Source of the DNA: Myxococcus stipitatus
GTDB lineage: Bacteria; Myxococcota; Myxococcia; Myxococcales; Myxococcaceae
Length of the DNA: 64,000 bases
Reading direction: 5' to 3'
Assembly (NCBI RefSeq): GCF_021412625.1
Contig: NZ_JAKCFI010000002.1
Coordinates: forward strand, 372,001-436,000
How positions within the stretch are numbered: the first letter of the stretch is position 1; the number at the start of each line of letters is the position of its first letter. The position numbers and the translations under genes are program-made. The notes beneath the pieces were generated by a model. It made no database searches. It was not told the DNA's origin and was given only the letters and a program-made list of their open reading frames with translations. Positions 18,302 to 35,191 of the stretch are shown here, piece after piece.

Positions 18302-18941
18302 GTGACCCCCCAATGTATGGATTCGGCTCCACCTGGCGTTTGCCCTCATGGCGATCCACCAGGCTCAGGTGAGACGCCGAGTGCGGCATTTCTTGTCGGG
18401 GCCTTTCTTCGACGAGCGTGCAGTGGGTGCCCCTGGCGGGCAGGGAGGAGCACGGCGCGAGCAACTGGGGCCTCGGCATCGTCGCCATGATTCATGCGGG
18501 CTGACGCGCCCCGGAAGGTCGGGCCTCGAGGTGAACGAGGCGCGCCTGGGGCTCTCTCGGAAGCGTGCAAAGAAGGGTTGATGGCGCGCGAGGAGCACAC
18601 GGCCTTCCCGCGCGACTCGGAGGGGGCGTGAGGGCGCGAAGGCGTCACGGGGGCGGCACAGGCAGCGGCGGGTGAGGAGGGCCGCGCAGGCTTTGCATGA
18701 CTTCCGGCTTCGAGCCGGGGGCACTCGGCCTCGCGTTCGCTCGCTGTCCAGGGCGCGGCATGCGGGCCGCTCCACGTGCAAACGAGAAACCAGCGGAGCC
18801 TCGAGCGCGCCCTTCTCCACCGCGCGCGCCCCGTTCTCCTCCATGGAGCAAGGGGTCCTGTGCGCCGCGCGAATTCGAGCGAGCAGCCTCCTTGATAGGA
18901 GTGCCCGCACTCTCGCGTGGCGTCACCTCCATGAGGTCTCG
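18302..18941. other. 640-base stretch without a convincing gene
   Basis: Open frames here have poor codon bias and no recognisable domain. One + frame ending at a TGA near 18503 reads NWGLGIVAMIHAG before the stop, which might be the tail of a decayed gene, but upstream it does not stay coherent. A 6-bp hairpin CCGGCT/AGCCGG sits at 18704-18718. The promoters of the small Cys-rich gene (-) and the LVIVD lipoprotein gene (+) must lie inside. Confidence 0.4.
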
Positions 18942-20681
18942 ATGCTGTCCCTGTCCCCCCCTCGCTCGTCCTGGGTCGCCTTCGTGGCCTGGGGCCTGCT
19001 GCTCTCCACGGCTCCTGGCTGCCGCGACTCGTCCCCCTCCACCTCCGATGCGGGCGTCTCCGATGATTCGGGCACACCCGACGCGGGGGCGCCCGACTCC
19101 GGGACGCCTCCCTGGGATGGCACGTACACGGTGCTGGAGGAGCGGGGCGACGGCACGGGCGACCCTGGCGTGCTCTCGCGCTGCGCGCTCGTGCCGCAGG
19201 TGGGCGAGAGCCCTGCTGGCGGCTGCTTCGACCCGTCCATCTTCGACCTGTCCTCCTGCGACACCTCGACGCTCGCCAACGTCCCGACGAACGGCATCTA
19301 CCAGGTGCGGTTGCGGGAGGAGCACGCGCTGGCGGATGGCGGCGTGGGGGGCTCGTATTACACCGTGACGATGGGCCTGCGCGGCGACGGCGGCACCAGC
19401 ACGTTCTACTACCGGCCCGTCAGCCATGATGCGCGCGACACGGACAGCCTGCTCGTCGGCACCACCGTCCCCGTCCGGGACGGAGGCGTCACCTACACCC
19501 TGGCGGGATGCGAGGCGCCCAACGACCATTACTTCACGGGATGCTTCGTCCGGTGCACCAATGGCCGGGTGGTGGAGCGGGCCACCGCGGACGCCCACCG
19601 CATGGTGTGGCGCGAAGGCGAGGCGGAGTCCTCGGGTGGCCTCGAGCTCGTGTCGGAAACGTACGTCCCGCAGGGCACCCCGCTGGACGTCTATGTCGCG
19701 AAGAACCACGCCTTCGTGGTCTCCGCCAACGCCTACCTCCGCCCGGGCAAGCCCGGAGGCCTCTCCATCTACGACGTGACGGACCGGCGCCACCCCGTGT
19801 TGAAGAAGGTCATCAGCCTCCCCGACGACCAGCTCTGGAACAGCGTGTGGACCAAGGGGGACGCGCTCTACGTCGCCAGCCAGGACACCGGCATCGTCGT
19901 CTTCGACATCACCAACCCGGTGGACCCGCAGCTCGTGCGCCGCGTGCCCACCAGCGCCCCCCTGGCCGTGCACACCGTGCTGGTGGACGGGGACCGCCTC
20001 TACGGCATGGGCCTGTGGCCCTCGAACAACACGCTCGTGTTCGACGTGTCCAAGCCGCTGGAGCCCATGCTGCTCCAGCGCCTCTCGTTCCCCCTGGTGG
20101 ACACCTACGACGCGCCCCATGACGCCTTCGCCTACCAGGGCCGGCTCTACATCAGCCACATGCAGTCCGGCCTCCACGTCGTCGACGTCGAGAACCCGAA
20201 CGACATGAAGCTGCTGGGGACCTACGCGTACCCGAACAGCACCGCCCATCACAACGCGGTGGGCACGTTCGCCGGGCGCACCATCGCCTTCGAGGGCGGC
20301 GAGAACCACGGCGCCCACCTGCGCGTGCTGGACGTCACCGACCCGACGCACATCGTGAAGATTGGCGAGTTCCAGCTCCGGCCCACCGTCTCCATCCACA
20401 ACATCCTCCTGGTGGGCACGCGCCTCTACATCACCTGGTATCAGGAGGGCGTGCGCGTGCTGGACGTGTCCAATCCCACGAAGCCCCGGCAGATTGCCCA
20501 CTTCAACACCCACCGCGAGACGGACCCGGAGCGCACCGATGACGTCTTCGAGGGCGCCATCGGCATCCGCGTGCCCGGCGACGGCTACGTGTACGTCGTC
20601 GACACCTCGCGCGGACTGCTCATCATGAACGAGCTCCCGCTCGACACCCAGGCGGGAGGCGCCCCCAAGACGGCCCCCTAG
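18942..20681 (+). CDS. LVIVD-repeat lipoprotein
   Basis: A 579-residue predicted lipoprotein. The lipobox region ends APGC with Cys27 after a hydrophobic segment, followed by a Ser/Asp/Gly/Pro-rich linker (DAGVSDDSGTPDAGAPDSG). The C-terminal two thirds holds about six LVIVD-type beta-propeller blades, seen as LSIYDVTDRRHP, IVVFDITNPVDP, LVFDVSKPLEP, LHVVDVENPND, LRVLDVTDPTH and VRVLDVSNPTKP. Such proteins are exported beta-propellers common in myxobacteria with no defined reaction. The ATG at 18942 has GAGGT 7 bases upstream. It interrupts the dcw cluster between ddl and ftsQ; no link to division is visible. Confidence 0.88.
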   Translation: MLSLSPPRSSWVAFVAWGLLLSTAPGCRDSSPSTSDAGVSDDSGTPDAGAPDSGTPPWDGTYTVLEERGDGTGDPGVLSRCALVPQVGESPAGGCFDPSIFDLSSCDTSTLANVPTNGIYQVRLREEHALADGGVGGSYYTVTMGLRGDGGTSTFYYRPVSHDARDTDSLLVGTTVPVRDGGVTYTLAGCEAPNDHYFTGCFVRCTNGRVVERATADAHRMVWREGEAESSGGLELVSETYVPQGTPLDVYVAKNHAFVVSANAYLRPGKPGGLSIYDVTDRRHPVLKKVISLPDDQLWNSVWTKGDALYVASQDTGIVVFDITNPVDPQLVRRVPTSAPLAVHTVLVDGDRLYGMGLWPSNNTLVFDVSKPLEPMLLQRLSFPLVDTYDAPHDAFAYQGRLYISHMQSGLHVVDVENPNDMKLLGTYAYPNSTAHHNAVGTFAGRTIAFEGGENHGAHLRVLDVTDPTHIVKIGEFQLRPTVSIHNILLVGTRLYITWYQEGVRVLDVSNPTKPRQIAHFNTHRETDPERTDDVFEGAIGIRVPGDGYVYVVDTSRGLLIMNELPLDTQAGGAPKTAP

Positions 20682-20776
20682 CGCTGGAGGAGCTCTCCGG
20701 GGAGCGGTGGAGGTGTCGCCATTCCTCGGAGAGGGGTCTCGCACGCGCTGGGCCCTTCCGCTCGCCCGGCGCGTGA

Positions 20777-21090
20777 GTCGCTCGATGGCTCGCGGCCCTC
20801 GGCCGATACGAGGAGCGGGTTTCGGGCACCAGGCCGCGTCTTCCTTGGAGAAGGAAGACGTGGCCTGTCGGTGCACGGCCGCCCGGCGAGGACGGCGGCC
20901 TCCAGGCGTGCTCGAGGGCCAGGTGCATCCGGGCACGCGCGGCGCCGCGTGGACTTCGGAGCCGGGCACCATCGAGGTCCGCTCCGCGTGCCGCGCGCTC
21001 GGCCGTCATCGTCACGGAGCGTGGTGACACAGCCCCGCTGTCGAGTCGCGACACGCAGGACTTCCCGCGCCGTGAAGCCTCGCCCAGGAG
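20777..21090 (+). pseudogene. Decayed second copy of ddl
   Basis: This stretch aligns collinearly with ddl at 17130-17930 in blocks. Bases 20849-20965 match 17205-17322, sharing CGGTGCACGG, GGCGAGGACGGC and GCCTCCAGG. The sequence around 20970-20990 matches 17632-17650 (CATCGAGGTCCGC). Bases 20994-21019 match 17798-17823 with one mismatch in 26. A weaker match continues through GACTTCCCG at 21059. Between blocks several hundred bases are deleted and frames are broken, so no Ddl product is possible. The edges are approximate. Its place directly before ftsQ is the usual position of ddl in dcw clusters. Confidence 0.72.
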
Positions 21091-21382
21091 CTCCACTCAT
21101 GCGGGCCGCCTGGGGCGGGAGCCCTCGTTTCACACGGGGCGACGCTGGCAACTCCCGGCCGTTCTGGTCAGAGAATCCAGTCCATCCTGGGAAACCTGCC
21201 TCCACATCCGATGAGCGTCCTCCGCGGTCCCTTCGCCTTCGTTCCCACCCGGCCAAGACGCGGAGCGTCAGACTCGCGCGGTGATGAAGGGGCGCGGGGC
21301 TGGCGACGCGCGCTCCTCCTGCGGGGACCCGTGCTTCTCCTGGGAAGAATGGCCTTGAAATTCAGGCGCTTGAGGATCAAGG

Positions 21383-21420
21383 TCCGCGCCCCCTCGCCGG
21401 GGGGCACCAGGGGGCGCGGA
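21383..21420. repeat. 12-bp perfect inverted repeat upstream of ftsQ
   Basis: TCCGCGCCCCCT/AGGGGGCGCGGA with a 14-base loop, 107 bases before the ftsQ ATG. No U-tract is present on either side. It could be a terminator for transcription from the accessory genes, an RNA structure in the ftsQ leader, or the scar of an insertion. Confidence 0.6.
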
Positions 21421-21526
21421 TGCCCTGGTTCCTCGTCGTGGGGCGCTCGCTACAGCGACGTGCCTGTAGCCAAAAACTGGCCAGGAGATCCATCCGCGCG
21501 CAGCATGCGAGTCCACCGTACCCACC

Positions 21527-22381
21527 ATGGCCTTTGGTCGAAGCAAGAACCGCCGCCGTCAGGACTCCGCCCAGCGAAACGAGGCGGTGAAGAGCGCGGT
21601 GCGCGTGAAGGGCCCGGGCGTGGTGAAGGTGCTGGCGCTGACGCTGGTGACGGGGCTGATGGTCTGGGGTGGGGTGGAGCTGCGGGCGTGGGCGCTGTCC
21701 TCGCCGCGCTTCGGGCTGGCGGCGGTGTCCTTCACGGGGCTGCAGCGGGCCTCGCGGGTGGAGCTGTTGCGGTTGGCGGGGCTGACGAAGGGGCAGAACC
21801 TCTGGACGTTGGAGGCGGGCGCGCTGGAGCGGGCCATGCACCAGCACCCGTGGGTGAAGCGCGTGGTGGTGACGCGCCGCTTCCCCGACCGCGTCTCGGT
21901 GGAGGTGACCGAGCACGTGCCGGAGGCGATGGCGGTGTTGGGCGAGCTGTACGTCCTGGACGAGGAGGGCGAGCCCTTCAAGCGGGTGACGCCCGGCGAC
22001 GGGCTGGACCTGCCGCTGGTGACGGGGGTGGACCGGGAGGGCTACGTGGCGGACCCGGCGGCGGCGCGGGAGCGGTTCCGGACGGCGCTGGCGGTGGCAC
22101 GGGCCTACGCCGAGCAGTCCCCGGGCAAGACGGAGCGGCTGAGCGAGGTGCGCCTGGTCGCGCGCGACGTGACGCTCGTGGCCGCGTCCGGCCAGGAAGT
22201 GCGCCTGGGAGAAGGAGATTCCGAGGTCAAGCTGCAGCGACTGGCCCGTGTTCGTCGCGAACTGGGCGCCAGGGGGCTTGCAGCGGAGATCATTCACCTG
22301 GATAACCGGGCCCGGCCCGGTTGGGTGGCGGTGAAGCTTTCGAACTCCGCGTCCGAGAGGAGCGGGGTTTCGATGCAGTAA
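21527..22381 (+). CDS. ftsQ: Cell division protein FtsQ (DivIB)
   Basis: A 284-residue bitopic protein. A basic cytoplasmic tail (KNRRRQ) precedes one membrane segment (about 31-52). A POTRA domain follows (about 58-130) with VSFTGLQRASRVELLRLAGL and HPWVKRVVVTRRFPDRVSVEV, then the FtsQ beta domain with LYVLDEEGEPF and LPLVTG. FtsQ scaffolds FtsL/FtsB at the septum. The ATG at 21527 begins a typical basic tail; the upstream in-frame sequence is not conserved-looking. ftsA follows after 44 bases. Confidence 0.93.
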   Translation: MAFGRSKNRRRQDSAQRNEAVKSAVRVKGPGVVKVLALTLVTGLMVWGGVELRAWALSSPRFGLAAVSFTGLQRASRVELLRLAGLTKGQNLWTLEAGALERAMHQHPWVKRVVVTRRFPDRVSVEVTEHVPEAMAVLGELYVLDEEGEPFKRVTPGDGLDLPLVTGVDREGYVADPAAARERFRTALAVARAYAEQSPGKTERLSEVRLVARDVTLVAASGQEVRLGEGDSEVKLQRLARVRRELGARGLAAEIIHLDNRARPGWVAVKLSNSASERSGVSMQ

Positions 22382-22425
22382 GAGGATGCCTCTTTCACGA
22401 AAGTGGGGGGCCTGGGAGGGTTGTC

Positions 22426-23658
22426 ATGGCGAAGCAGAAGTCGGGGGAGATCATTGTCGGCCTCGACATCGGCACGACGAAGATTTGCGCCATCGTCGGG
22501 GAGCTGACCGACAGCGGTATCGACATCATCGGTATCGGGACGCATCCGTCGAAGGGGCTGCGCAAGGGCGTGGTGGTGAACATCGAGGCGACCGTCTCCT
22601 CCATCCGCCGAGCAATCGAAGAAGCGGAGCTGATGGCGGGCGCGGAGATTTCGCACGTCTACACGGGCATCGCCGGTGGCCACATCAAGGGGTTCAATTC
22701 CCAGGGCATCGTGGCGGTGAAGGACAAGGAGGTCCGCGAGGCGGACATCGCGCGCGTCATCGACGCGGCGAAGGCGGTGGCCATCCCGTTGGACCGGGAG
22801 GTCATCCACGTCCTGCCCCAGGAGTTCATCATCGACGACCAGGGCGGCATCAAGGAGCCCCTGGGCATGGCGGGCGTCCGCCTGGAGGCCAAGGTCCACA
22901 TCGTGACCGGGGCCGTGTCGAGCGCGCAGAACATCGTCAAGTGCGCCAACCGCACGGGGCTCAACGTCTCCGACATCGTCCTCCAGCCGCTGGCGAGCGC
23001 CGAGGCGGTGCTGGGCGAGGACGAGAAGGAGCTGGGCGTGTGCCTCGTCGACATCGGCGGCGGCACGACGGACATCGCCATCTTCTCCGGCGGCTCCATC
23101 GTCCACACGGCGGTGATTGCGCTGGGCGGCAACAACCTGACGAGCGACATCGCCATCGGCCTGCGCACGCCCGCGCACGAGGCCGAGCGCATCAAGCAGA
23201 AGTACGGCTGCGCGCTGGCGTCGCTCATCAACAAGGACGACACCCTCGAGGTGCCCAGCGTGGGGGGCCGTCAGCCCCGCGTGCTCGGGCGGCAGATCCT
23301 CTGCGAGATCCTCGAGCCGCGCGTGGAGGAGATCTTCCAGCTCGTCCACCGTGAAATCCAGAAGTGCGGCTACGAGGACCTGCTGGCCTCGGGCGTGGTG
23401 ATTACGGGCGGCTCCACGCTGCTGGCGGGCATGCCGGAGCTGGCGGAAGAGGTGCTCGGGCTGCCGGTGCGCCGGGGCATGCCGCGCGGCATCGGCGGGC
23501 TGGTCGACGTGGTGAAGAGCCCCATGTACGCCACGGGCGTGGGCCTGGTGGTCTACGGCGCCAAGCACCTGGACCGGCGGATGTTCCGCATCCGCGAGGA
23601 GAACGTGTACAAGAAGGTCAAGGGCCGCATGCGCGAGTGGCTCGAGGAAATCTTCTAG
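22426..23658 (+). CDS. ftsA: Cell division protein FtsA
   Basis: A 410-residue actin-like ATPase that tethers FtsZ to the membrane and recruits later divisome proteins. The phosphate-1 motif GLDIGTTKICAIVGE, the SHUT/1C domain region with HVLPQEFIID, the phosphate-2 motif VDIGGGTTDIAIF, VITGGSTLLAGM, and a C-terminal amphipathic helix (KGRMREWLEEIF) for membrane binding are present. GGGAGGG precedes the ATG. In most genomes ftsZ follows directly; here an 8.1 kb gene separates them. Confidence 0.97.
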   Translation: MAKQKSGEIIVGLDIGTTKICAIVGELTDSGIDIIGIGTHPSKGLRKGVVVNIEATVSSIRRAIEEAELMAGAEISHVYTGIAGGHIKGFNSQGIVAVKDKEVREADIARVIDAAKAVAIPLDREVIHVLPQEFIIDDQGGIKEPLGMAGVRLEAKVHIVTGAVSSAQNIVKCANRTGLNVSDIVLQPLASAEAVLGEDEKELGVCLVDIGGGTTDIAIFSGGSIVHTAVIALGGNNLTSDIAIGLRTPAHEAERIKQKYGCALASLINKDDTLEVPSVGGRQPRVLGRQILCEILEPRVEEIFQLVHREIQKCGYEDLLASGVVITGGSTLLAGMPELAEEVLGLPVRRGMPRGIGGLVDVVKSPMYATGVGLVVYGAKHLDRRMFRIREENVYKKVKGRMREWLEEIF

Positions 23659-23975
23659 CGACCCGGGCCTCGAGGCCCGTCGCGCAACGAGGGGCTCTCC
23701 GGGAGGGGGGCCCCTTTCGCGTTCCTGGCGACCCGCGTCACGCGGCGGGTAGGGGCCCCGGCCGCGTCCGGAGGGGACGCTGACGCGTCAGGCGCATGCG
23801 GGGATCCGCCGGCTGACGAGTCAATCCGGGCCTGCGAGGAGGCCCTGGCGGTCTGGTTTCCAGAATCCGGATCCACGATTCGGATCCGCTCCCCCGAGGG
23901 GAGGACGGCCCGGGTTGGAACCCCTTGTAAAAGGGGTGGGACAGGAAGTGGACGGAGCGTGGCGCCTGGATTGCT
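23659..23975. other. 317-base ftsA to giant-gene spacer
   Basis: Non-coding spacer with three inverted repeats: the palindrome at 23664-23679, CGGATCC/GGATCCG at 23868-23888 and ACCCCTT/AAGGGGT at 23920-23937. The last lies 38 bases before the predicted start of the giant gene and may end ftsA transcription or shape the leader. I see no convincing -35/-10 pair. Confidence 0.5.
23664..23679. terminator. Hairpin after ftsA
   Basis: A 16-base perfect palindrome (CGGGCCTCGAGGCCCG), 5 bases past the ftsA stop, foldable as a 6-bp stem with a TCGA loop. No U-tract. It is likely a transcript 3'-end or attenuating structure. Confidence 0.4.
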
Positions 23976-32054
<8,079 letters not shown>

Positions 32055-32067
32055 GACACGTGAAACA

Positions 32068-32160
32068 CCCGGAGCGTCCACCGCGGCGCTCCGGGCCTGA
32101 AGCCCCGGATTGAGAACGAGGGTGGCTCCGGACGGGATGTCGGGGCCACCCTCGGTTTTT
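32068..32160 (+). terminator. Tandem hairpins with U-tract after the giant gene
   Basis: First hairpin CCCGGAGCG/CGCTCCGGG (32068-32095, perfect 9 bp). Second: a 14-bp stem with one G-U pair (32117-32130 with 32141-32154) and a 10-base loop, followed at once by GTTTTT. The second is a classical intrinsic terminator, the clearest one in the window, and implies that ftsZ is transcribed from its own promoter. Confidence 0.88.
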
Positions 32161-32238
32161 CTGGAGAGTCCGGGACGCCGCCCCGCGTCCTGTCGCGGGG
32201 TCTTCAAGGAGGACCTCGGGCGTGTGTCGCGAAGGTGT

Positions 32239-32266
32239 TTGAAGTCGGACGCCCCCGAGGTATCAC
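32239..32266 (+). promoter_or_regulatory. Possible ftsZ promoter
   Basis: TTGAAG (32239-32244) and TATCAC (32261-32266) with a 16-base spacer, downstream of the terminator and 227 bases before ftsZ. A weaker candidate, TTGCCA at 32409 with ATGATT 17 bases later, lies closer to the gene. The 438-base spacer 32055-32492 contains no gene. Confidence 0.35.
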
Positions 32267-32492
32267 GACCTCCCGGGGTACACGTCCTCCGCGAGTCAAG
32301 AGGGGGGACGCGCGGTCCGCGCGGCGTTGCCCGCGTTCCAGGGCGTCACGTAAGTCCGCGTCAGGACTCGGCGGCGCAGCATCCCGCTACAGGTGCGTAG
32401 CGGAATACTTGCCAAAGAGTGGGACTTGCTGATGATTGTGGAGGTTGGAGGCCCGCGCGCTGCGTCGCGCGACGCCTGCCGAAAGGACCGCC

Positions 32493-33716
32493 ATGGACCA
32501 GTTCGACCAGAACAAGCAGGCCGCCAAGATTCGGGTGGTGGGGGCAGGTGGGGCCGGCTGCAACGCGGTCAACACGATGATTCTGTCCAAGTTGGACCGG
32601 GTGGACTTCATCGCGGCCAACACGGATATCCAGGCGCTCGCCGCCAGCAAGGCGCCCACGCGGCTGCAGCTGGGCCAGACGCTGACCAAGGGCCTGGGCG
32701 CGGGCGCCAACCCGGAGATGGGCCGCGAGGCCGCCCTGGAGTCCCGGGACCAGATTGCCGCCGTGCTCGAGGGCGCGGACATGGTGTTCGTCACCGCCGG
32801 CATGGGGGGCGGCACGGGCACGGGCGCCGCGCCCATCATCGCGGACATCGCCAAGAGCCTGGGCTGCCTCACGGTGGGCGTCGTCACCAAGCCCTTCCTC
32901 TTCGAGGGCAACAAGCGCCGCAAGCAGGCCGAGCAGGGCATCGTCGAGCTCAAGGCCGCGGTGGACACCCTCATCACCATACCGAACCAGCGCCTGCTGT
33001 CGCTCTCCAACGCGCCCATGCCGCTGCTGGAGACCTTCAAGCGCGCGGACGAGGTCCTGCTCAACGCCGTGCAGGGCATCAGCGACCTCATCCAGTACCA
33101 CGGCTACATCAACGTCGACTTCGCCGACGTGAAGACCATCATGAGCGACAAGGGCCTGGCGCTCATGGGCACCGGCCATTCGTCGGGTGAGAAGCGCGCG
33201 CTCACCGCCATGCAGCAGGCCATCGCCAGCCCGCTGCTGGAGGACGTGTCCATCGACGGTGCCACGGGCCTGCTCATCAACATCACCGGCGGCCGGGACA
33301 TGACGCTCCAGGAGGTCAACGAGGCGTTGACCCTGGTGCACGACGCGGCGGACAGCGAGGCGGAGATCATCTTCGGCTCGCTCATCGACGAGAACATCCA
33401 GGACGAGGTGAAGATCACCATCATCGCCACCGGCTTCGTGCACCGGGACGCCCCGAAGGTGCGGCCCGTGGCGCCGGTGGTGCAGGTCCCCCTGGCGCGT
33501 CCGCCGCAGCAGTCCATGCTGGTGGGCACGCGCGAGGAGGTCGCAAGCCTGGTGCCCGCGAAGGGTGGGGCGCCGCGTCCGCTCGCCGCGGTGGACAACA
33601 GCAAGGCCGTCAGCAACCGCACCGCGGTCGTGAAAGACGCCGCGCTGCCGCTGGACGAGGATCAGTTCGACATCCCCACGTTCCTGCGTCGCCAGGGACA
33701 GACGGAGCTGCCGTAG
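32493..33716 (+). CDS. ftsZ: Cell division GTPase FtsZ
   Basis: A 407-residue tubulin homologue forming the Z-ring. Visible: [12 protein letters not shown], the GTP-binding signature GGGTGTG (105-111), the T7-loop region [12 protein letters not shown] with the catalytic Asp, a variable linker (about 320-390), and the C-terminal FtsA/ZipA-binding peptide [16 protein letters not shown] lies 5 bases before the ATG at 32493; the in-frame upstream part lacks conservation. It is separated from ftsA by the giant gene and its terminator, so it can be regulated apart from the rest of the cluster. Confidence 0.98.
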   Translation: MDQFDQNKQAAKIRVVGAGGAGCNAVNTMILSKLDRVDFIAANTDIQALAASKAPTRLQLGQTLTKGLGAGANPEMGREAALESRDQIAAVLEGADMVFVTAGMGGGTGTGAAPIIADIAKSLGCLTVGVVTKPFLFEGNKRRKQAEQGIVELKAAVDTLITIPNQRLLSLSNAPMPLLETFKRADEVLLNAVQGISDLIQYHGYINVDFADVKTIMSDKGLALMGTGHSSGEKRALTAMQQAIASPLLEDVSIDGATGLLINITGGRDMTLQEVNEALTLVHDAADSEAEIIFGSLIDENIQDEVKITIIATGFVHRDAPKVRPVAPVVQVPLARPPQQSMLVGTREEVASLVPAKGGAPRPLAAVDNSKAVSNRTAVVKDAALPLDEDQFDIPTFLRRQGQTELP

Positions 33717-33729
33717 TAGTCGTCCGCGG

Positions 33730-33747
33730 GGCCGTCCCTGGACGGCC
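33730..33747. terminator. Hairpin after ftsZ
   Basis: Perfect 7-bp stem GGCCGTC/GACGGCC with a CCTG loop, lying exactly between the ftsZ stop and the first base of the opposing gene's stop codon. No U-tract. Confidence 0.55.
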
Positions 33748-34140
33748 TCAGCGCGCGGGGAGCCGGGCCACGCTGGCCTCGTCGCGGCCGGAGAGCCTGT
33801 CCGCCCGGGCGAAGAGCCCGTCCAGCTCCTCGTAGAGGGCGTCGATGCGCTCCTGCTTGCGCGGCGCCGGAATCACGCCGCCGCCGGTCAGCTCCTCCAG
33901 TCGGGCGCTGGCGCGCTGGAGCAGCTGCAGGGCCTTGAGCAGCGACAATCCGCGCCGCGTGCCCTCGTCGGTGAAGAGGGTGCCGCTCTGCGTGAGGGCC
34001 TCGAGCGTGCCACGGACGCTGCGGACCCGGTCCGCGTGGCGGGTGCGGTAGAGGTCCAGCCTGCGTGCGCGGCGCGCGCCGTGGAGGTCCACGACGGCCA
34101 CATCGGTGCCTGGGGAAGAGGGAGGCTTCACGTGGGACAA
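33748..34140 (-). CDS. Conserved-looking small protein of unknown function
   Basis: A 130-residue soluble protein, rich in Arg/Leu/Glu, predicted mostly helical (coiled-coil-like RSVRGTLEALTQ and LLKALQLLQRASARLEEL). No signal peptide, membrane segment or known domain. Codon bias is typical of the genome, supporting a real gene. Starts are TTG at 34140 or GTG at 34131; neither has a strong ribosome site. It is convergent with ftsZ and divergent from the crotonase gene. I do not recognise a family. Confidence 0.6.
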   Translation of the reverse strand: MSHVKPPSSPGTDVAVVDLHGARRARRLDLYRTRHADRVRSVRGTLEALTQSGTLFTDEGTRRGLSLLKALQLLQRASARLEELTGGGVIPAPRKQERIDALYEELDGLFARADRLSGRDEASVARLPAR

Positions 34141-34389
34141 GGTACGCCATGCCCTCGCAAGGTCGCAAATTTACGGGATTGTAGGGACCTGTTGCACGAC
34201 TGCCCGCGGGCCCGGCGAGGCGCCGTGCCGCCAGGCTTCCGTCCGCGGGAGATGGCGCCTGGGGCTGTGCTTCCGGGTGCTTGACGCGGCACGGCGCCAT
34301 GGCGGACGTTGCCCGCGCCGCTTCTTGCCCCGGGTGGGCGAGGCGGGGATGCGGCCTGGATTGGGACAGGCCCGAAGAGGGAGTCGCTG

Positions 34390-35160
34390 GTGGAGCCGTC
34401 GCTGGAGGTGGAGGACCGGGAGGGAGGTGTCCGGGTCCTGACGCTGTCGAACCCCGCGCGCCGCAACGCGCTCGATGACGGGCTGCTGGGCCGCCTGGAC
34501 GCCGCGCTGGAGCCGTCGCCGCGCGTGCGGGCGCTGCTGCTGCGCAGCGTGGGCGGCACCTTCTGCGCGGGCTACGACCTGACGCACCTGGGGCCGCCGC
34601 GCGAGGACGGGCGGCTCCCCGACGACGCGCTCGTGGCGTGCCTGCTCAAGCTGGAGTCGCACCCGGCGCCCAGCGTGGCGCTGGTGCAGGGCGCGGCGGT
34701 GGGGGCGGGCTTCGACCTGGCGGCCTCCTGCGACTTCCGGGTGGGGACACCCGAGGCGCTGTTCCTCATGCCTCCCGCGCGGCTCGGCATCGTCTACTCG
34801 CCGGAGGGGCTGGCGAGGGCCACGCGCCTGGTGGGGATCTCCCGGGCCAAGCAGCTGTTCCTCACCGCGCGCAAGCTGTCCGCGCCGGAGGCGCTCGACT
34901 GGGGCCTGTTGGACGAGTGCCTGCCGTTGGCCGAGGCGAGTGAGCGCGCGCTGGCGTTGTGCGAGACGCTCGCGGGGCACGCGCCCGGGGCGGTGGCGGG
35001 GATGAAGGAGTCCTTCGTGCTGCTGTCGCGAGCGCCGCTCGGCGAGGCGGAGCGGGCGAGGCTCCGGGCGCTTCGCGCGACGGCGTTCGGCAGCGAGGAC
35101 GCGAAGGAGGGGCGGGCGGCCTTCCTCGAGAAGCGTCCGCCCCGCTTCACCGGCCGCTAG
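34390..35160 (+). CDS. Enoyl-CoA hydratase/isomerase (crotonase) family protein
   Basis: A 256-residue crotonase fold. The oxyanion-hole segments are GTFCAGYDL and GAAVGAGFDLA, with the family pattern RLGIVYSPEGLARATRLVG after it. Of the two catalytic glutamates of classical hydratase, the first position is Asp (GFDLA) and the second is Pro (in FLMPPARLG), so simple enoyl-CoA hydration is doubtful; other crotonase reactions such as isomerisation or hydrolysis are possible. The GTG at 34390 has AGAGGGA 6-8 bases upstream. Nothing nearby names a pathway. Confidence 0.85.
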   Translation: MEPSLEVEDREGGVRVLTLSNPARRNALDDGLLGRLDAALEPSPRVRALLLRSVGGTFCAGYDLTHLGPPREDGRLPDDALVACLLKLESHPAPSVALVQGAAVGAGFDLAASCDFRVGTPEALFLMPPARLGIVYSPEGLARATRLVGISRAKQLFLTARKLSAPEALDWGLLDECLPLAEASERALALCETLAGHAPGAVAGMKESFVLLSRAPLGEAERARLRALRATAFGSEDAKEGRAAFLEKRPPRFTGR

Positions 35161-35173
35161 TCACGGCGGCCGG
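35150..35173. terminator. Hairpin around the crotonase stop codon
   Basis: Perfect 8-bp stem CCGGCCGC/GCGGCCGG whose 8-base loop contains the TAG stop of the crotonase gene. The stop of the opposing regulator gene follows at 35192. No U-tract. Confidence 0.55.
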
Positions 35174-35191
35174 CGAGGCGGTGTCGGGGCA

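Larger units (their letters stand above)
20682..21526. other. 845-base region before ftsQ
   Basis: No intact gene. It holds the ddl remnant (20777-21090) and a strong inverted repeat (21383-21420). The stretch 21100-21380 shows no domain-like frame. There is no obvious sigma-70 promoter for ftsQ; transcription could come from the lipoprotein gene or from a promoter I cannot recognise. Confidence 0.5.

Noticed and set aside
18365-18910. Antisense open frame of about 180 codons in the ddl-lipoprotein gap
   Set aside because: Arg/Pro/Ser-rich translation, poor third-position bias and no domain.
23868-23888. GGATCC-containing dyad as a regulator binding site
   Set aside because: GGATCC is itself palindromic, so a 7-bp stem arises easily; kept only as a note in the spacer description.
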